Part shown: piece after piece, positions 1-10,966 of the stretch | Numbering within the stretch: position 1 is the stretch's first letter | Layout of the letters: the number at the start of each line of letters is the position of its first letter | Origin: Clostridium akagii DSM 12554 | GTDB lineage: Bacteria > Bacillota > Clostridia > Clostridiales > Clostridiaceae | Length of the DNA stretch: 64,000 nucleotides | Assembly: GCF_000686725.1 (NCBI RefSeq) | Contig: NZ_KK366009.1 | Span: 1-64,000, forward strand | Direction of reading: 5' to 3' | Notes under the pieces: generated by a model | What the model saw: only the letters and a program-made list of their open reading frames with translations | What the model was told of the DNA's origin: nothing | Databases searched by the model: none | Position numbers and translations under genes: made by a program

Positions 1-1
1 T

Positions 2-3000
2 GGAGATTATTTGTTAATAGTAGCTCATCACTTAGTAATTGACGGAGTTTCCTGGAGAATACTACATGAGGATTTAGAAGAAGCATATAGGAGCATTGAA
101 AATGGAGAAGAAGTAAGCTTTTCAAGGAAGACTAGCTCCTATAAAAAGTGGGTAGAAAAGCTTAAAGAATACGCTAATTCAAAGAAATTTATCAGTGAAG
201 GTAAGTATTGGAAGGCAGTTCAGGCTGAAGAAGTTAGAAAATTGCCAAAGGACTATAAAAATAATAATGGAACATTTGGCCAAGGCGAAGATATTACTGC
301 AAAATTTACTAAAGAGGAAACAGAAAGATTACTTAGAAAAACCAATAAAGCATATAGGACAGAGATAAATGACATATTACTTTGCGCCTTAGCACTTGCA
401 ATAGAAAAATGGGCTGAAAAAGAAAAAATATTAATAAACCTTGAAGGGCATGGAAGAGAGGCTATTTTAGAGGACATTTCGATAGAAAGAACTATAGGTT
501 GGTTTACTTCAATGTACCCAGTAATTATTGATGTTAAACACAGTGGTGATATTGGATATTCAATAAAATATGTTAAAGAGACTTTAAGACATATACCTAA
601 TAAGGGTGTAGGTTATGGAATAATAAAATATTTAACTGAGCCGCAAAATAAGGACAATATATGCTTTAATGTAAAACCAGAAATAGGTTTTAATTATCTT
701 GGAGAATTCACAAACAATCCAGAAGGAAAATCGTTTAAATATTCAGATTTGTCAGGCGGAGAAAGTATATCTAAATTAAATAATAAAATAGAGTCAATAT
801 CTATAAATGGTTTAATTGTTAATGGGAAGCTGGAATTAGTTTTTAACTATAGTACAGGGCAATATAAATATGAAAGCATAAAAAAATTATCACAGCTTTA
901 TATAGAAAAATTATTAGAAATTATTAATCATTGCGAAAGCAAAAAAGAAAGTGAAAAAACACCTAGTGATTATGGAGATAGTGAATTAAGTATAGAAGAT
1001 TTAGAAAAGATACTTTTGAGAAAAAAGGATATAGAAAAAATACATTCATTAACACCTATGCAGGAGGGTATGTTGTATAACTTAATATCTGATAAAGACT
1101 CGCATGCATATTTTGAACAATTTGACTTTAAAATAGAGGGAAATTTAAACCTTTATATATTAACAGAAGTGTTAAATAAGATAATAGAAAAACATGAGAT
1201 ATTGAGAACTGCATTTTTTTATGAAGGAATAAGTAAATTGAAGCAGGCAGTTTTAAGAAAAAGAGAGATAGAAATACAATATGAGGATATAAGAAATCTT
1301 GATGAAAAAAATAAGAAAGATTATATAGAAGAGTTCAAAAATGAAGATAAAAATAGAGGGTTTGATTTAGAAAATGATTGTTTAATAAGGGTAAGTGCAA
1401 TAAGAACTGGAGAAAACAAATGCAGGCTAGTGGGCAGTTTCCATCATATTATTATGGATGGCTGGAGTGTAGGAATAGTAATGAAAGAAATAGTGGAGAT
1501 GTACAAAGCACTAGCTGAGGGTAAAAAAATAGTAATAGAAGAAACTCAAGCATATAATGATTACTTGTTATGGCTAGATAAATGTAACAAAAGTGAAGCT
1601 TTAGAGTATTGGAAGAGTTATCTTAATGGCTATGAAAAAAAGGTAGAATTTCCAAAATTAAATACAAACAAAAAAAAATTCAAATATAAAAAAACAATAA
1701 AAAAAACCGATAAAAAATTAACAGCAAAATTGAAGAACATAGCAGAAAAAAACAACTTGACATTAAATGCAATAATACAAGCGGCCTGGGGAGTGCTGCT
1801 ACAAAAATATAATAATGCAGATGATGTTGTATTTGGTACAGTAATTTCAGGGAGACAAGTGAAAGTTCAAAACATAGAAAATATGGTTGGATTATTTATA
1901 AATACAGTTCCTTTGAGAGTGAAAAGTGAAGTGGATACAAAGTTTATAGAACTTGCAAAGAAGGTAAATACAGATTTTATTCAATCGAATGCATCATATG
2001 CATATGCCTCATTAGCAGAAGTACAAGCTTTTACAAATATGAGAAATAAACTTATTAATCATACAGTTATATATGAGAATTATCCTATTGATGAAAAGCT
2101 ATTAAGTCTAGATAAGGAAGGTGACTCAGATTTAAGAATTAAAGAGGAAGATGTATTTGAGCAAACAGATTATAATTTGGAAGTGTTAATAGTACCGGGG
2201 GAGGAAATAACTGTAAAAATTATATACAACAATAGTATTTTTTTGGAAAATACTATAAATGAGATATTTGAAAGTTTATTCACTATAATAAAACACGTAT
2301 CTAACAATCCTAATATAGAGTTATCTAAAATAGATATGATAAGCGGAGAGGAAAGAGAAATGTTGCTATATACGTTTAATAATACTGACAAGGATTATAT
2401 GAAAGCAAAGACAATTCAAGAGCTATTTGAAGAACAGGTTGAGAGAACACCAAATGCTATAGCCTTGGAGTTTAATGGTTCTAAGCTTACGTACTTTGAA
2501 CTAGAGAAAAGATCAAATAAAGTAGCAAGATATCTTATAAATAAAGGTATAAAAAATAATAATATAATACCAATAATAGTTAAAAAATCATTTGAACTTA
2601 TCAGCGGTATCATTGGAATTTTAAAATCAGGAGGATGTTATTTGCCAATAGATTCAGATTATCCAATGGATAGAATTAATTATATGTTAGACGACAGTAA
2701 AGCAAAAATTGTTTTGACTGAGAGTGATCTGAAATCGAAAATTGATTTTAGTGGAAATATTGTTGATATTAGATCAGAGGATATAGCAGGACAATCAGAT
2801 TCAAGATTAAATAATATAAATATATCAAGTGATTTAGCATATGTTATTTATACATCTGGTTCCACAGGAAAGTCAAAAGGTGTAGCCATAGAACATAGAT
2901 CAGTTAATAATTTCATTGATGGAATAAATAGCAAAATTAAAATTCAAGATGACGATGTAATAGTTTCTGTAACAACATGTTCATTTGATATTTTTGGATT

Positions 3001-4756
3001 AGAGAGTATTTTTTCATTATCTAAGGGATTAAAGGTGGTTATTGCCGGCCTCAAAGAACAAATGGATCCAAAATTGCTTAATGAATTAATAATAAAAACA
3101 GATGTGAATGTAATTCAAACTACACCATCAAGAATCAAATTAATGCTTAGTGCTGACAATGCAAAAAATAGTTTTAAAAAATTAAAGGTAATGATGATTG
3201 GTGGAGAAGTATTCCCTAAGGATTTATTATTTGAAATTCGTAAGTTAACAAAGGCAAGAATTTATAATATGTATGGACCAACTGAAACCACAATATGGTC
3301 ATCAATAAAGGATTTAACGGAAGAAAATGATGTCAATGTTGGTAAACCTATTTCCAATACTCAAATGTATATTTTAGACAAAAACGATAATCTTATACCA
3401 AATGGAAATGCTGGAGAACTGTGTATTGCTGGAGATGGATTATCAAGAGGATACCTGAACATGGAAGAACTAACTAAATCAAAGTTTGTAGATAATCCTT
3501 TTTCAAAGGGCAAAAGAATGTATAAAACAGGAGATTTGGCAAGATGGCTGCCTAATGGTGATATAGAATTAATAGGTAGATTAGATAATCAAGTGAAAAT
3601 CAATGGTTATCGTATTGAGCTTGGTGAAGTTCAGAGTGTTGCGAATAAACATGAAAAAATAAAGGAATGCATAGCAGTGGGAATAAAAAATGGAATAGGA
3701 AGTCAGGATTTAGCACTTTACTATGTAGCAAATGGGAATATAACTATTACTGAAGTGGTTAGGTATTTATCTAATAAATTACCATATTATATGGTGCCTA
3801 AAAGATTTGTTGAAATTGAAAAAATCCCATTGACAAATAATGGTAAAGTGAATTTAAAAGATTTACCAGAACCTATAAATAACCGTAAAGATGTAGGAAA
3901 TTATTATCAAGATGCAGATACAGATACGCAAAAAAACATAAGTAGTATATGGTGTAAACTTTTAGAAATGAATAATGTTGGTATATATGATAATTTCTTT
4001 GAAGTTGGAGGGAATTCTATAAAAATTGTAGCAATGTATAATGAAATAAAAAAGATTTATCCAAATAAAATTGAAATCACAGACATTTTCTCACATCCAA
4101 CAATTTATAGCTTAGCTAAAAGAATTGATAATAAGGAAAAAACAAAAAAGAAATTAGATAAACATGTAAAATCAATACAATTTCCAGCAGACTATATTGT
4201 AAAAGGAAATGAGCACAATGCAGATAGCACATTTAGATTTAAATTTAAAGATAAAATGTTTGAAAAAATAGTACAAATGAAGCAAGGTGGAAATTATGAA
4301 ATAACACATATATTAATGGCTAGTTATGTATTTTTAATATCAGAAATTTGTAAAGAGAGTGTATTTAGTATTCAGGCATCAATAAGTGAAGATGATATAG
4401 TTAGTGAGCTGAAATTTAATCTTCTAGGAATGAAGAATTTTTATGACATTGCTAAAAATGTTAAGGATAATTTGAACAACTTCAATAATGAAATAATGTA
4501 CGATACCTATAAAAGTAACATAATAGTAGATAGGACTAATGAGAATTCAATAGTAGCAATGTTTACAGAAGTAACTCAATCGAAGTTTAATTATTTAACA
4601 CTTTATGATTTGATATTTGAAGTTCATAAAGGCAACAGTGAAATTGATATTGTGTGCAAATATAACTCTAAAAAACTTAAACAAAGTAAGATTCAACAAT
4701 TATTTTATAATTATATAAAGTTAATTAAATCAATAATTGGGAATGATTCAGTATAA
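2..4756 (+). CDS. Nonribosomal peptide synthetase, E-C-A-PCP-(half C), 5' truncated by window
   Basis: The frame is open to the first base, so the N-terminus lies outside the window. Domains in order (residues counted from base 11): the end of an epimerization domain with intact HHLVIDG (about 6-12) and EGHGRE; a condensation domain from about 345 with HHIIMDG near 478; an adenylation domain about 800-1290 with TSGSTGKSKG near 947; a carrier domain with GGNSI near 1335; and a 190-residue tail. Lining A4-A5 up by eye with GrsA gives the pocket DILQMGMIWK, close to the published Gly code DILQLGLIW, so glycine is the likely substrate. The intact E domain means the residue before it should be D-configured. 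The tail looks like the C-lobe of a condensation domain without the HHxxxDG lobe. This is the first visible gene of the cluster; the acyltransferase gene follows after 56 bases. Confidence 0.93.
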   Translation, partial: GDYLLIVAHHLVIDGVSWRILHEDLEEAYRSIENGEEVSFSRKTSSYKKWVEKLKEYANSKKFISEGKYWKAVQAEEVRKLPKDYKNNNGTFGQGEDITAKFTKEETERLLRKTNKAYRTEINDILLCALALAIEKWAEKEKILINLEGHGREAILEDISIERTIGWFTSMYPVIIDVKHSGDIGYSIKYVKETLRHIPNKGVGYGIIKYLTEPQNKDNICFNVKPEIGFNYLGEFTNNPEGKSFKYSDLSGGESISKLNNKIESISINGLIVNGKLELVFNYSTGQYKYESIKKLSQLYIEKLLEIINHCESKKESEKTPSDYGDSELSIEDLEKILLRKKDIEKIHSLTPMQEGMLYNLISDKDSHAYFEQFDFKIEGNLNLYILTEVLNKIIEKHEILRTAFFYEGISKLKQAVLRKREIEIQYEDIRNLDEKNKKDYIEEFKNEDKNRGFDLENDCLIRVSAIRTGENKCRLVGSFHHIIMDGWSVGIVMKEIVEMYKALAEGKKIVIEETQAYNDYLLWLDKCNKSEALEYWKSYLNGYEKKVEFPKLNTNKKKFKYKKTIKKTDKKLTAKLKNIAEKNNLTLNAIIQAAWGVLLQKYNNADDVVFGTVISGRQVKVQNIENMVGLFINTVPLRVKSEVDTKFIELAKKVNTDFIQSNASYAYASLAEVQAFTNMRNKLINHTVIYENYPIDEKLLSLDKEGDSDLRIKEEDVFEQTDYNLEVLIVPGEEITVKIIYNNSIFLENTINEIFESLFTIIKHVSNNPNIELSKIDMISGEEREMLLYTFNNTDKDYMKAKTIQELFEEQVERTPNAIALEFNGSKLTYFELEKRSNKVARYLINKGIKNNNIIPIIVKKSFELISGIIGILKSGGCYLPIDSDYPMDRINYMLDDSKAKIVLTESDLKSKIDFSGNIVDIRSEDIAGQSDSRLNNINISSDLAYVIYTSGSTGKSKGVAIEHRSVNNFIDGINSKIKIQDDDVIVSVTTCSFDIFGLESIFSLSKGLKVVIAGLKEQMDPKLLNELIIKTDVNVIQTTPSRIKLMLSADNAKNSFKKLKVMMIGGEVFPKDLLFEIRKLTKARIYNMYGPTETTIWSSIKDLTEENDVNVGKPISNTQMYILDKNDNLIPNGNAGELCIAGDGLSRGYLNMEELTKSKFVDNPFSKGKRMYKTGDLARWLPNGDIELIGRLDNQVKINGYRIELGEVQSVANKHEKIKECIAVGIKNGIGSQDLALYYVANGNITITEVVRYLSNKLPYYMVPKRFVEIEKIPLTNNGKVNLKDLPEPINNRKDVGNYYQDADTDTQKNISSIWCKLLEMNNVGIYDNFFEVGGNSIKIVAMYNEIKKIYPNKIEITDIFSHPTIYSLAKRIDNKEKTKKKLDKHVKSIQFPADYIVKGNEHNADSTFRFKFKDKMFEKIVQMKQGGNYEITHILMASYVFLISEICKESVFSIQASISEDDIVSELKFNLLGMKNFYDIAKNVKDNLNNFNNEIMYDTYKSNIIVDRTNENSIVAMFTEVTQSKFNYLTLYDLIFEVHKGNSEIDIVCKYNSKKLKQSKIQQLFYNYIKLIKSIIGNDSV

Positions 4757-4812
4757 AGGATATCAAGTATTAACCTTTGAAGAAATTTAAATTAGAATTA
4801 GGGAGGAAAATT

Positions 4813-6060
4813 ATGTCTAAAATAGCATCTTTATTTTCAGGACAAGGATCACAATATATAGGAATGGGAAAAAAATTATATGATAAATTTGATATTGTAA
4901 AGAAAACATATGAAACTGCAAATGAAGTATTAGGCTTCGATTTAAAGAGTATGTGTTTTGAAGATGGCAAAAGGGAGCTTTCTAAAACAGAAAATACACA
5001 GCCAGCTATATTAACAACAAGTGTAGCTCAATTTAGAGCTTATATTGAACAGAAAGGAGAAATACCAAATTTTTTAGTCGGACATAGTCTTGGAGAATAC
5101 TCTGCATTAGTTTGCGCTGAGGCAATTGACTTTGCGGATGCATTAAAATTAGTGAGATTAAGAGGAAAGTTAATGCAGGAATCAGCTGAAAATAGTAAAG
5201 GGACCATGGCTGCTATTAGAAATTTTGATGAAAAAGTTGTGCAAGAAGAATGTTCTAAGCTTTCTTCCCAAGGGATGATTATTGGTATAGCAAATTACAA
5301 TGCTTTGAATAATGTGGTTATATCTGGTGAAGCCTCTGCTGTAGAATTACTTAGTAAAATGTTAAAAGATAGGGGAGCGGAAGTAATTAAGCTTAACGTA
5401 AGTGGGGCATTTCACTCTAAGCTTATGGAACCAGCAGCAATAAAATTGAAATCTGAGCTATTAAAATACGTGTTTAAAGATCCAAAGTATACAATATTGT
5501 CAAATGCAAGTGCATTACCGTACAAAAGCAGTGATGAAATTGTTGGTAACTTATCTGAGCAAATAGTTAAACCTGTAAAGTGGAAATCTATTATGGAATA
5601 TCTAGATAAGAACAATATCGATAGTGTAGTAGAGTTTGGACCTAAGGCAGTGCTTCGAAATCTTTTCAGAAACAATATATCTAGGATTAATGCATATAGC
5701 TATGATAAAGAAGAGGATCTGGAACAAATGAAAAGTGAGCATGTAATAGAAGGAGAAGAAAAGGTATATTCTATAATTTCGAGAAGCTTAGGAATTGCTG
5801 TGTGCACTAAAAATAATAATTGGAATAATGAGGAATACGAAAAAGGAGTAGTTGAGCCTTACAAAAGGATTGAACAAATACAAGAAGTACTTTCAAGTAC
5901 TGGTGGAGAACCTACCTTAGGACAAATGAATATGGCGGTTGAAATGTTGAAGTCAGTATTCAAAACCAAAAAAACACCAAAAGAAGAACAAATTCAAAGA
6001 TTTAACCAACTTTTTAGAGAGAGTAACAGTTTTAAATATTTTCACGATTTTCAAATATAA
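4813..6060 (+). CDS. Free-standing malonyl-CoA:ACP acyltransferase (trans-AT)
   Basis: FabD-like acyltransferase of 415 aa. GQGSQ near the N-terminus, the nucleophile motif GHSLGEYSAL, the downstream RLRGKLMQ arginine and GAFHS all fit a malonyl-specific enzyme. The ATG at 4813 is preferred over an upstream in-frame start at 4777 because GGGAGG lies just ahead of it. Position between NRPS and PKS genes that carry no AT domain implies that it loads malonyl units onto their ACPs in trans. About 110 residues after the catalytic fold (roughly 305-415) are helical, charged and not needed for a FabD fold; they might be a docking element. A housekeeping FabD is less likely because of the cluster context. 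Confidence 0.92.
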   Translation: MSKIASLFSGQGSQYIGMGKKLYDKFDIVKKTYETANEVLGFDLKSMCFEDGKRELSKTENTQPAILTTSVAQFRAYIEQKGEIPNFLVGHSLGEYSALVCAEAIDFADALKLVRLRGKLMQESAENSKGTMAAIRNFDEKVVQEECSKLSSQGMIIGIANYNALNNVVISGEASAVELLSKMLKDRGAEVIKLNVSGAFHSKLMEPAAIKLKSELLKYVFKDPKYTILSNASALPYKSSDEIVGNLSEQIVKPVKWKSIMEYLDKNNIDSVVEFGPKAVLRNLFRNNISRINAYSYDKEEDLEQMKSEHVIEGEEKVYSIISRSLGIAVCTKNNNWNNEEYEKGVVEPYKRIEQIQEVLSSTGGEPTLGQMNMAVEMLKSVFKTKKTPKEEQIQRFNQLFRESNSFKYFHDFQI

Positions 6061-6104
6061 AATACTAGTTAGTGTATTTAATAATATTTAAGCGAGGTAT
6101 CAGA

Positions 6105-9100
6105 ATGGATAACTATATTAGTTTAGATGATTTGAAACTAGACAATCTGGAATTTAAAGATGCAGAAGACAAAAATATAGCAATAGATCAAGTCCCTAAA
6201 AATGATATTGCCATAATAGGGGTTTCATGTAAATTTGCAGAAGCAAATAATTTGAATGAGTATTGGGATCTACTTGCAAAAGGTAAGGAATGTATTAGAA
6301 ATATACCATTTAATAGGAAGCAGGATTCAGATAGATATTTTGACGGTTCAGGAATTAATAATAAAAGCGAAGAAATTAAATATACAAGAATAGGATATTT
6401 GGATGAGATAGACAAATTTGACTGTGATTTTTTCGGTATCATTCCTAATGAGGCTAGACTGATGAATCCAAGACAAAGATTGTTCTTAGAGACAGCTTGG
6501 AGTGCCATAGAAGATTCAGGATATGGAGCTAATAAATTGCAAGGAACAAAGACTGGAATCTACGTAGGATTAAGCGACGATGGGTTTAATGAATATTTGG
6601 AAATGATTAAGGAGGGACTTCCATCATTGATGGGACTCTCTACATCTGGAAATATTAGATCTATTTTAGCGAGTAGATTAGCATACATTTTAGATTTTAA
6701 GGGTCCGGCTATTGTTATTGATACTGCATGTTCATCATCTTTGGTAGCACTACACTTAGCTTGTCAGTCAATAAAAAATGATCAATGTGAAACTGCATTA
6801 GTTGGAGGCGTAAATATAAAGATATTGCCAAAGATTGATGATGAGAATCTAGTGAATATAGGGAATGCCTCTTCTGATTATAAAATAAAAACCTTTGATA
6901 ATGAAGCAGATGGAACTAATAGTGGTGAGGGAGTAGCAGCAATTTTGATTAAATCATTAAGCAACGCTATTATTGACAATGATCATATTTATGCGGTTAT
7001 AAAGGGAAGTGCCATAAATAATGATGGAGTTTCAGTAGGAATTACAGCCCCAAATGTAGAGGCACAGGAAAATGTAATCTTAGATGCATGGAAGGATGCA
7101 CATATTGATCCTAAAACAATTACTCATATTGAAGCACATGGAACTGGTACTAAACTGGGTGATCCAATAGAAGTTAATGCAATTAAAAACGCTTTTAGTA
7201 GATTTACAAACAAAAAACAGTTTTGTTCAATTAGCTCAGTGAAAACCAACATTGGGCATCTTGATAGTTTAGCAGGATTATCTGGGCTTATAAAAATGGT
7301 TATGGCAATGAAAAATAGAAAAATACCACCAAGTTTAAATTTTATTAGTCCTAATAAAAATATAGATTTCATTGATTCACCAGTATATGTTAATGACAAA
7401 ATAATTAAGTGGGAACCTGAGGGAGAGTTTCTAAGATGTGGAATTAGCAGCTTTGGATTAAGTGGTACAAACTGTCATGTGATTTTAGAGGAACCGCCAA
7501 AGGTTGAACAAGATAGAATAGAAGTGTTTAAACAACATATTTTCACATTATCTGCCAAAACCAAGGAAGCATTATGTAATTTAATAAATGCGTATATTGA
7601 GTTTTTAGAAAAAGAAGATGTTGTATTAGTTGATGTATGTTATACCGTTAATACGGGAAGAGGACAAAATAATTACAGGATAGCCCTAGTTGTAGAAAAT
7701 AAAAGGGAACTAATAAATAGTCTCAATAAGCTGATGGAGGGGAAGTTGAAAAATGATACTTCTAAAGGTATATATTATGGAGAAATTAAGAAAAATTCTC
7801 AAGTAAGAGATCTAGGGGAAGAGGTTAAAAATATAATTGCCGGTATAAGAGAAAAGCCGTTGAATATTGAAAAATCAAGCTTGCATATTTTAAGTAGTCA
7901 ATATTGTAGAGGAATAGATATAGATTTTGAAGATATATATATGGGCTTTGGGTGTAAAAAAGTAAGCCTACCAACATATCAGTTTGACAAGAAAAGATTG
8001 TGGATTGAGTTAGATCTAAAGAAGAAGAAACTGGAAAATGTATTTTTTGAGGAATATAAACATCCTTTAATGGGTTTCATTGCATTAGATTCTCCAAATA
8101 TTAAGATATATGTATCTTATCTAAATGTTAAAGAATACTGGGTTTTAAATGAACATATGGTTAATGGTTCATATGCAGTGCCAGGAACTGCATATATAGA
8201 GATGGCTAGAGAGATAGGGAAAGCCCATTATGGCAGTAGTTGTAATATAGTTCTGAAAAATGTAATGTTTTATAATCTCTTAATTGTGGAAGAAGATGTT
8301 CGAGAAGTTCAAGCTATAGTTAACATTAAAGATAATAACTTAGAACTCAAAGTCATTAGCAAGGCTAAAAATGGAGAATGGATAAGACATTCAGAAGCTT
8401 TAATTTATAAGGACGAAAATCAAGAAGATGCTAAATTATATGATATTAAAAAATTAGTGAAGAAATGCAACACTGCTTACATAGTAGAAAGAAATGATGT
8501 ATCAAGTAACACAGAATATATATTAGATGGTATAAACAAATGTGATTTTGAAACTTTTAATATCGTAGAGGAAGATACAAGATCCAGGGGAAAATTAGTA
8601 CAAGTTGGAAAAAGGTGGCATAGTATTAGTAAGCTTTTTACTAGTAATGAAGGTGCATTATGTGAACTTGAAATTCCTAATATATATGAAAATGATTTAA
8701 AAGATTTTTATCTTCATCCTGCAATGATGGATTGTGCTGTTAATTCGGGAAACTTACTGTTGGATGGATTATATTTACCTTATTACTATAAGGAATTCCG
8801 AATTTTTGGACCTACTCCGAAAAAATTCTATAGTTATATACTAAAAAAGGGTAATACAAATAATGAAACTGGTAAATTTGATATATTGCTGTTAAATGAA
8901 CAGGGGAAAGCATTTGGAAAAATAACTAATTATATTGTAAAAAAGGTTCATGATTTTGATTTGGTGGGGAGAAGTTCTAGTGATATAAATATGTACCATA
9001 GCTTAGGGTGGGTAATAGAAAATGATTATAAAGTTGATAAACTTGATAAACTTGAAAATGATTGTATTTTAATTTTTAAAGATAAAAGGGGGATATCTGA

Positions 9101-10904
9101 TCAAATTATCAAAAAATTATTGTCGAATGGAAAAGAAGTCATTGAGGTGGAATTAGGAGAAAAATATTCTAAAGTAAATGAATTTAAATTTGAAATTGAA
9201 GGTACAGAAGATGACTATGAAAAGTTATTTAATGATTTAGAACAATCACCAATTAGACAAGTTATTCATATGATGACTGTTGACAATGAAAATATTAATG
9301 ATGTAGCTAAGCTTAAAACCAGTATGAAAAAAGGAGTATACAGCTTATTTTATTTAACTAAAGCAATTACGAAAAGCATAAAAAGGAATATACAACTTCT
9401 GCTTATAGCTGATTATGCGCAGGGTATAGATGGTAAGGAAATCACCATAAAGCCTCATAATGCTTCATTTTTTGGTATTGGCAAGGTAATAGGAGAGGAG
9501 TATTCTAAGATATCTGTAAGATGTATTGATATAGATAGTAGTATAGAAATAGATGACCTCATGAAGGAAATAATTTACAAAAGCAGAGAAGGCGTTGTTG
9601 GATATAGGAATGGCAGTAGATATATTCAGCAATTGAAGAAGGTTGATTTACAAAAACTAAAGGATGAAAAGGTAAATATAAGGAAAAATGGAGTATACAT
9701 TATAACAGGAGGCATGGGAGGAATAGGTATTGAAATTGCTAAATACATTTCATCAAGAGAACAAGTAAATTTAATTATTATAGGGCGTTCTGAATTTTCA
9801 AATAGATACCAAGAAAATGAAAAAAATATATATAAAATCAGAATAATTAATGAAATTAAGGAAAGTGGATCTAGTTTCAATTATTATAAAGCTGATGTTG
9901 CAAGTATTGAGAAACTAAAACAAGTGATTTATGACGTGAAGCATAAATTTGGTCATATAGATGGGATTGTTCATAGTGCTGGTGTAGCAGGAGATGGATT
10001 TATTTTTAGTAAAAGCAATACCAAATTTAGCTCCGTAATTAGACCTAAAATTCAAGGTACGTGGTTATTAGATTATCTTACAGATAATGAAAAACTTGAT
10101 TTTTTCATTATGTTTTCATCAATTACATCTTTGAATGGAGGTATTGGGCAATCAGATTATACTGCTGCAAATGCTTATATGGATTCATACGTTGATTTTA
10201 GAAGGAGAAGGAAACCAGAACAGAAAACTTTAACAATAAATTGGACAGCCTGGAACGAAGTTGGAATGTTAGCTAATTATTTAGATCAATATGGTAATGA
10301 TAAAAATAATTTGGGTAAGGATAATAATGAAAAGGGATTTAAAAGTATTGATAAAGAAGAAGCTATTATTTGTTTTGATAATGTTCTTAACAAAGATATT
10401 TATAAGGTTATTATAGGAGAAATAGATTATAAGGTGTTTGGATTATACAAAGATAAATTAAAATTTATGTTATCTAAAGAAATATTAAAATTAATAAATA
10501 TAGAAGCCTCTGGAGAATATTATGATGATGAATTGAATAGTGAAGTAAAGGAGAGAAAAGATGAAATTACACTATACGATTATGATACTTTAGAAAAAAT
10601 GGTTCTTAAATGTTGGACGAAGGTTTTAGGTTTAGAGCAAATTTCAGTAAATGATAAATTCTATGAAATAGGTGGAGATTCTATATTAGCCACCTACTTA
10701 GTAAAAGAACTTCAAAAAGATTTTCCTTCATTGTTAGATATATCTGATATATTTTCATATCCATCAATATCTGAAATTTCAAATTACATATATAAAACTC
10801 TAAAAGGCGATAAGTGTGATGGAGAAAATGAAAATATTGATAATATTTTAAATAAGTTGGTATTTGGAGAAATTAATGCCGATGAAGCCAATAAATTAAT
10901 TTAA
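6105..10904 (+). CDS. Trans-AT polyketide synthase, KS-DH-KR-ACP
   Basis: A 1599-aa module. KS from about residue 30, with DTACSSS (Cys near 207), EAHGTGT (near 342) and NIGH (near 382), so it should condense. No AT is present after the KS, only the usual linker. DH begins near 653; HMVNGSYAVPG matches HxxxGxxxxP (His near 683), and the Asp motif is HPAMMDCAVN (near 874), with Asn where Gln or His is usual. KR has TGGMGGIG near 1200 and a Ser/Tyr/Asn set in FSSIT...QSDYTAANAY. ACP has GGDSI near 1523. The C-terminus (LVFGEINADEANKLI) looks like a helical docking segment. Start at 6105 follows GCGAGG; an upstream in-frame GTG at 6072 has no good site. Expected product: one extension reduced to an alkene. 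Confidence 0.93.
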   Translation: MDNYISLDDLKLDNLEFKDAEDKNIAIDQVPKNDIAIIGVSCKFAEANNLNEYWDLLAKGKECIRNIPFNRKQDSDRYFDGSGINNKSEEIKYTRIGYLDEIDKFDCDFFGIIPNEARLMNPRQRLFLETAWSAIEDSGYGANKLQGTKTGIYVGLSDDGFNEYLEMIKEGLPSLMGLSTSGNIRSILASRLAYILDFKGPAIVIDTACSSSLVALHLACQSIKNDQCETALVGGVNIKILPKIDDENLVNIGNASSDYKIKTFDNEADGTNSGEGVAAILIKSLSNAIIDNDHIYAVIKGSAINNDGVSVGITAPNVEAQENVILDAWKDAHIDPKTITHIEAHGTGTKLGDPIEVNAIKNAFSRFTNKKQFCSISSVKTNIGHLDSLAGLSGLIKMVMAMKNRKIPPSLNFISPNKNIDFIDSPVYVNDKIIKWEPEGEFLRCGISSFGLSGTNCHVILEEPPKVEQDRIEVFKQHIFTLSAKTKEALCNLINAYIEFLEKEDVVLVDVCYTVNTGRGQNNYRIALVVENKRELINSLNKLMEGKLKNDTSKGIYYGEIKKNSQVRDLGEEVKNIIAGIREKPLNIEKSSLHILSSQYCRGIDIDFEDIYMGFGCKKVSLPTYQFDKKRLWIELDLKKKKLENVFFEEYKHPLMGFIALDSPNIKIYVSYLNVKEYWVLNEHMVNGSYAVPGTAYIEMAREIGKAHYGSSCNIVLKNVMFYNLLIVEEDVREVQAIVNIKDNNLELKVISKAKNGEWIRHSEALIYKDENQEDAKLYDIKKLVKKCNTAYIVERNDVSSNTEYILDGINKCDFETFNIVEEDTRSRGKLVQVGKRWHSISKLFTSNEGALCELEIPNIYENDLKDFYLHPAMMDCAVNSGNLLLDGLYLPYYYKEFRIFGPTPKKFYSYILKKGNTNNETGKFDILLLNEQGKAFGKITNYIVKKVHDFDLVGRSSSDINMYHSLGWVIENDYKVDKLDKLENDCILIFKDKRGISDQIIKKLLSNGKEVIEVELGEKYSKVNEFKFEIEGTEDDYEKLFNDLEQSPIRQVIHMMTVDNENINDVAKLKTSMKKGVYSLFYLTKAITKSIKRNIQLLLIADYAQGIDGKEITIKPHNASFFGIGKVIGEEYSKISVRCIDIDSSIEIDDLMKEIIYKSREGVVGYRNGSRYIQQLKKVDLQKLKDEKVNIRKNGVYIITGGMGGIGIEIAKYISSREQVNLIIIGRSEFSNRYQENEKNIYKIRIINEIKESGSSFNYYKADVASIEKLKQVIYDVKHKFGHIDGIVHSAGVAGDGFIFSKSNTKFSSVIRPKIQGTWLLDYLTDNEKLDFFIMFSSITSLNGGIGQSDYTAANAYMDSYVDFRRRRKPEQKTLTINWTAWNEVGMLANYLDQYGNDKNNLGKDNNEKGFKSIDKEEAIICFDNVLNKDIYKVIIGEIDYKVFGLYKDKLKFMLSKEILKLINIEASGEYYDDELNSEVKERKDEITLYDYDTLEKMVLKCWTKVLGLEQISVNDKFYEIGGDSILATYLVKELQKDFPSLLDISDIFSYPSISEISNYIYKTLKGDKCDGENENIDNILNKLVFGEINADEANKLI

Positions 10905-10966
10905 GTATATGTAAGCACAATTTATACGGCTTGTGCTATAAGAAATAGTTTAAGGAGTGATGAACA

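Noticed and set aside
253-477. Open frame on the - strand inside the first NRPS gene
   Set aside because: It is antisense to the E domain, has no ribosome site and has low-complexity composition; the other antisense frames within the synthetase genes are similar shadows.
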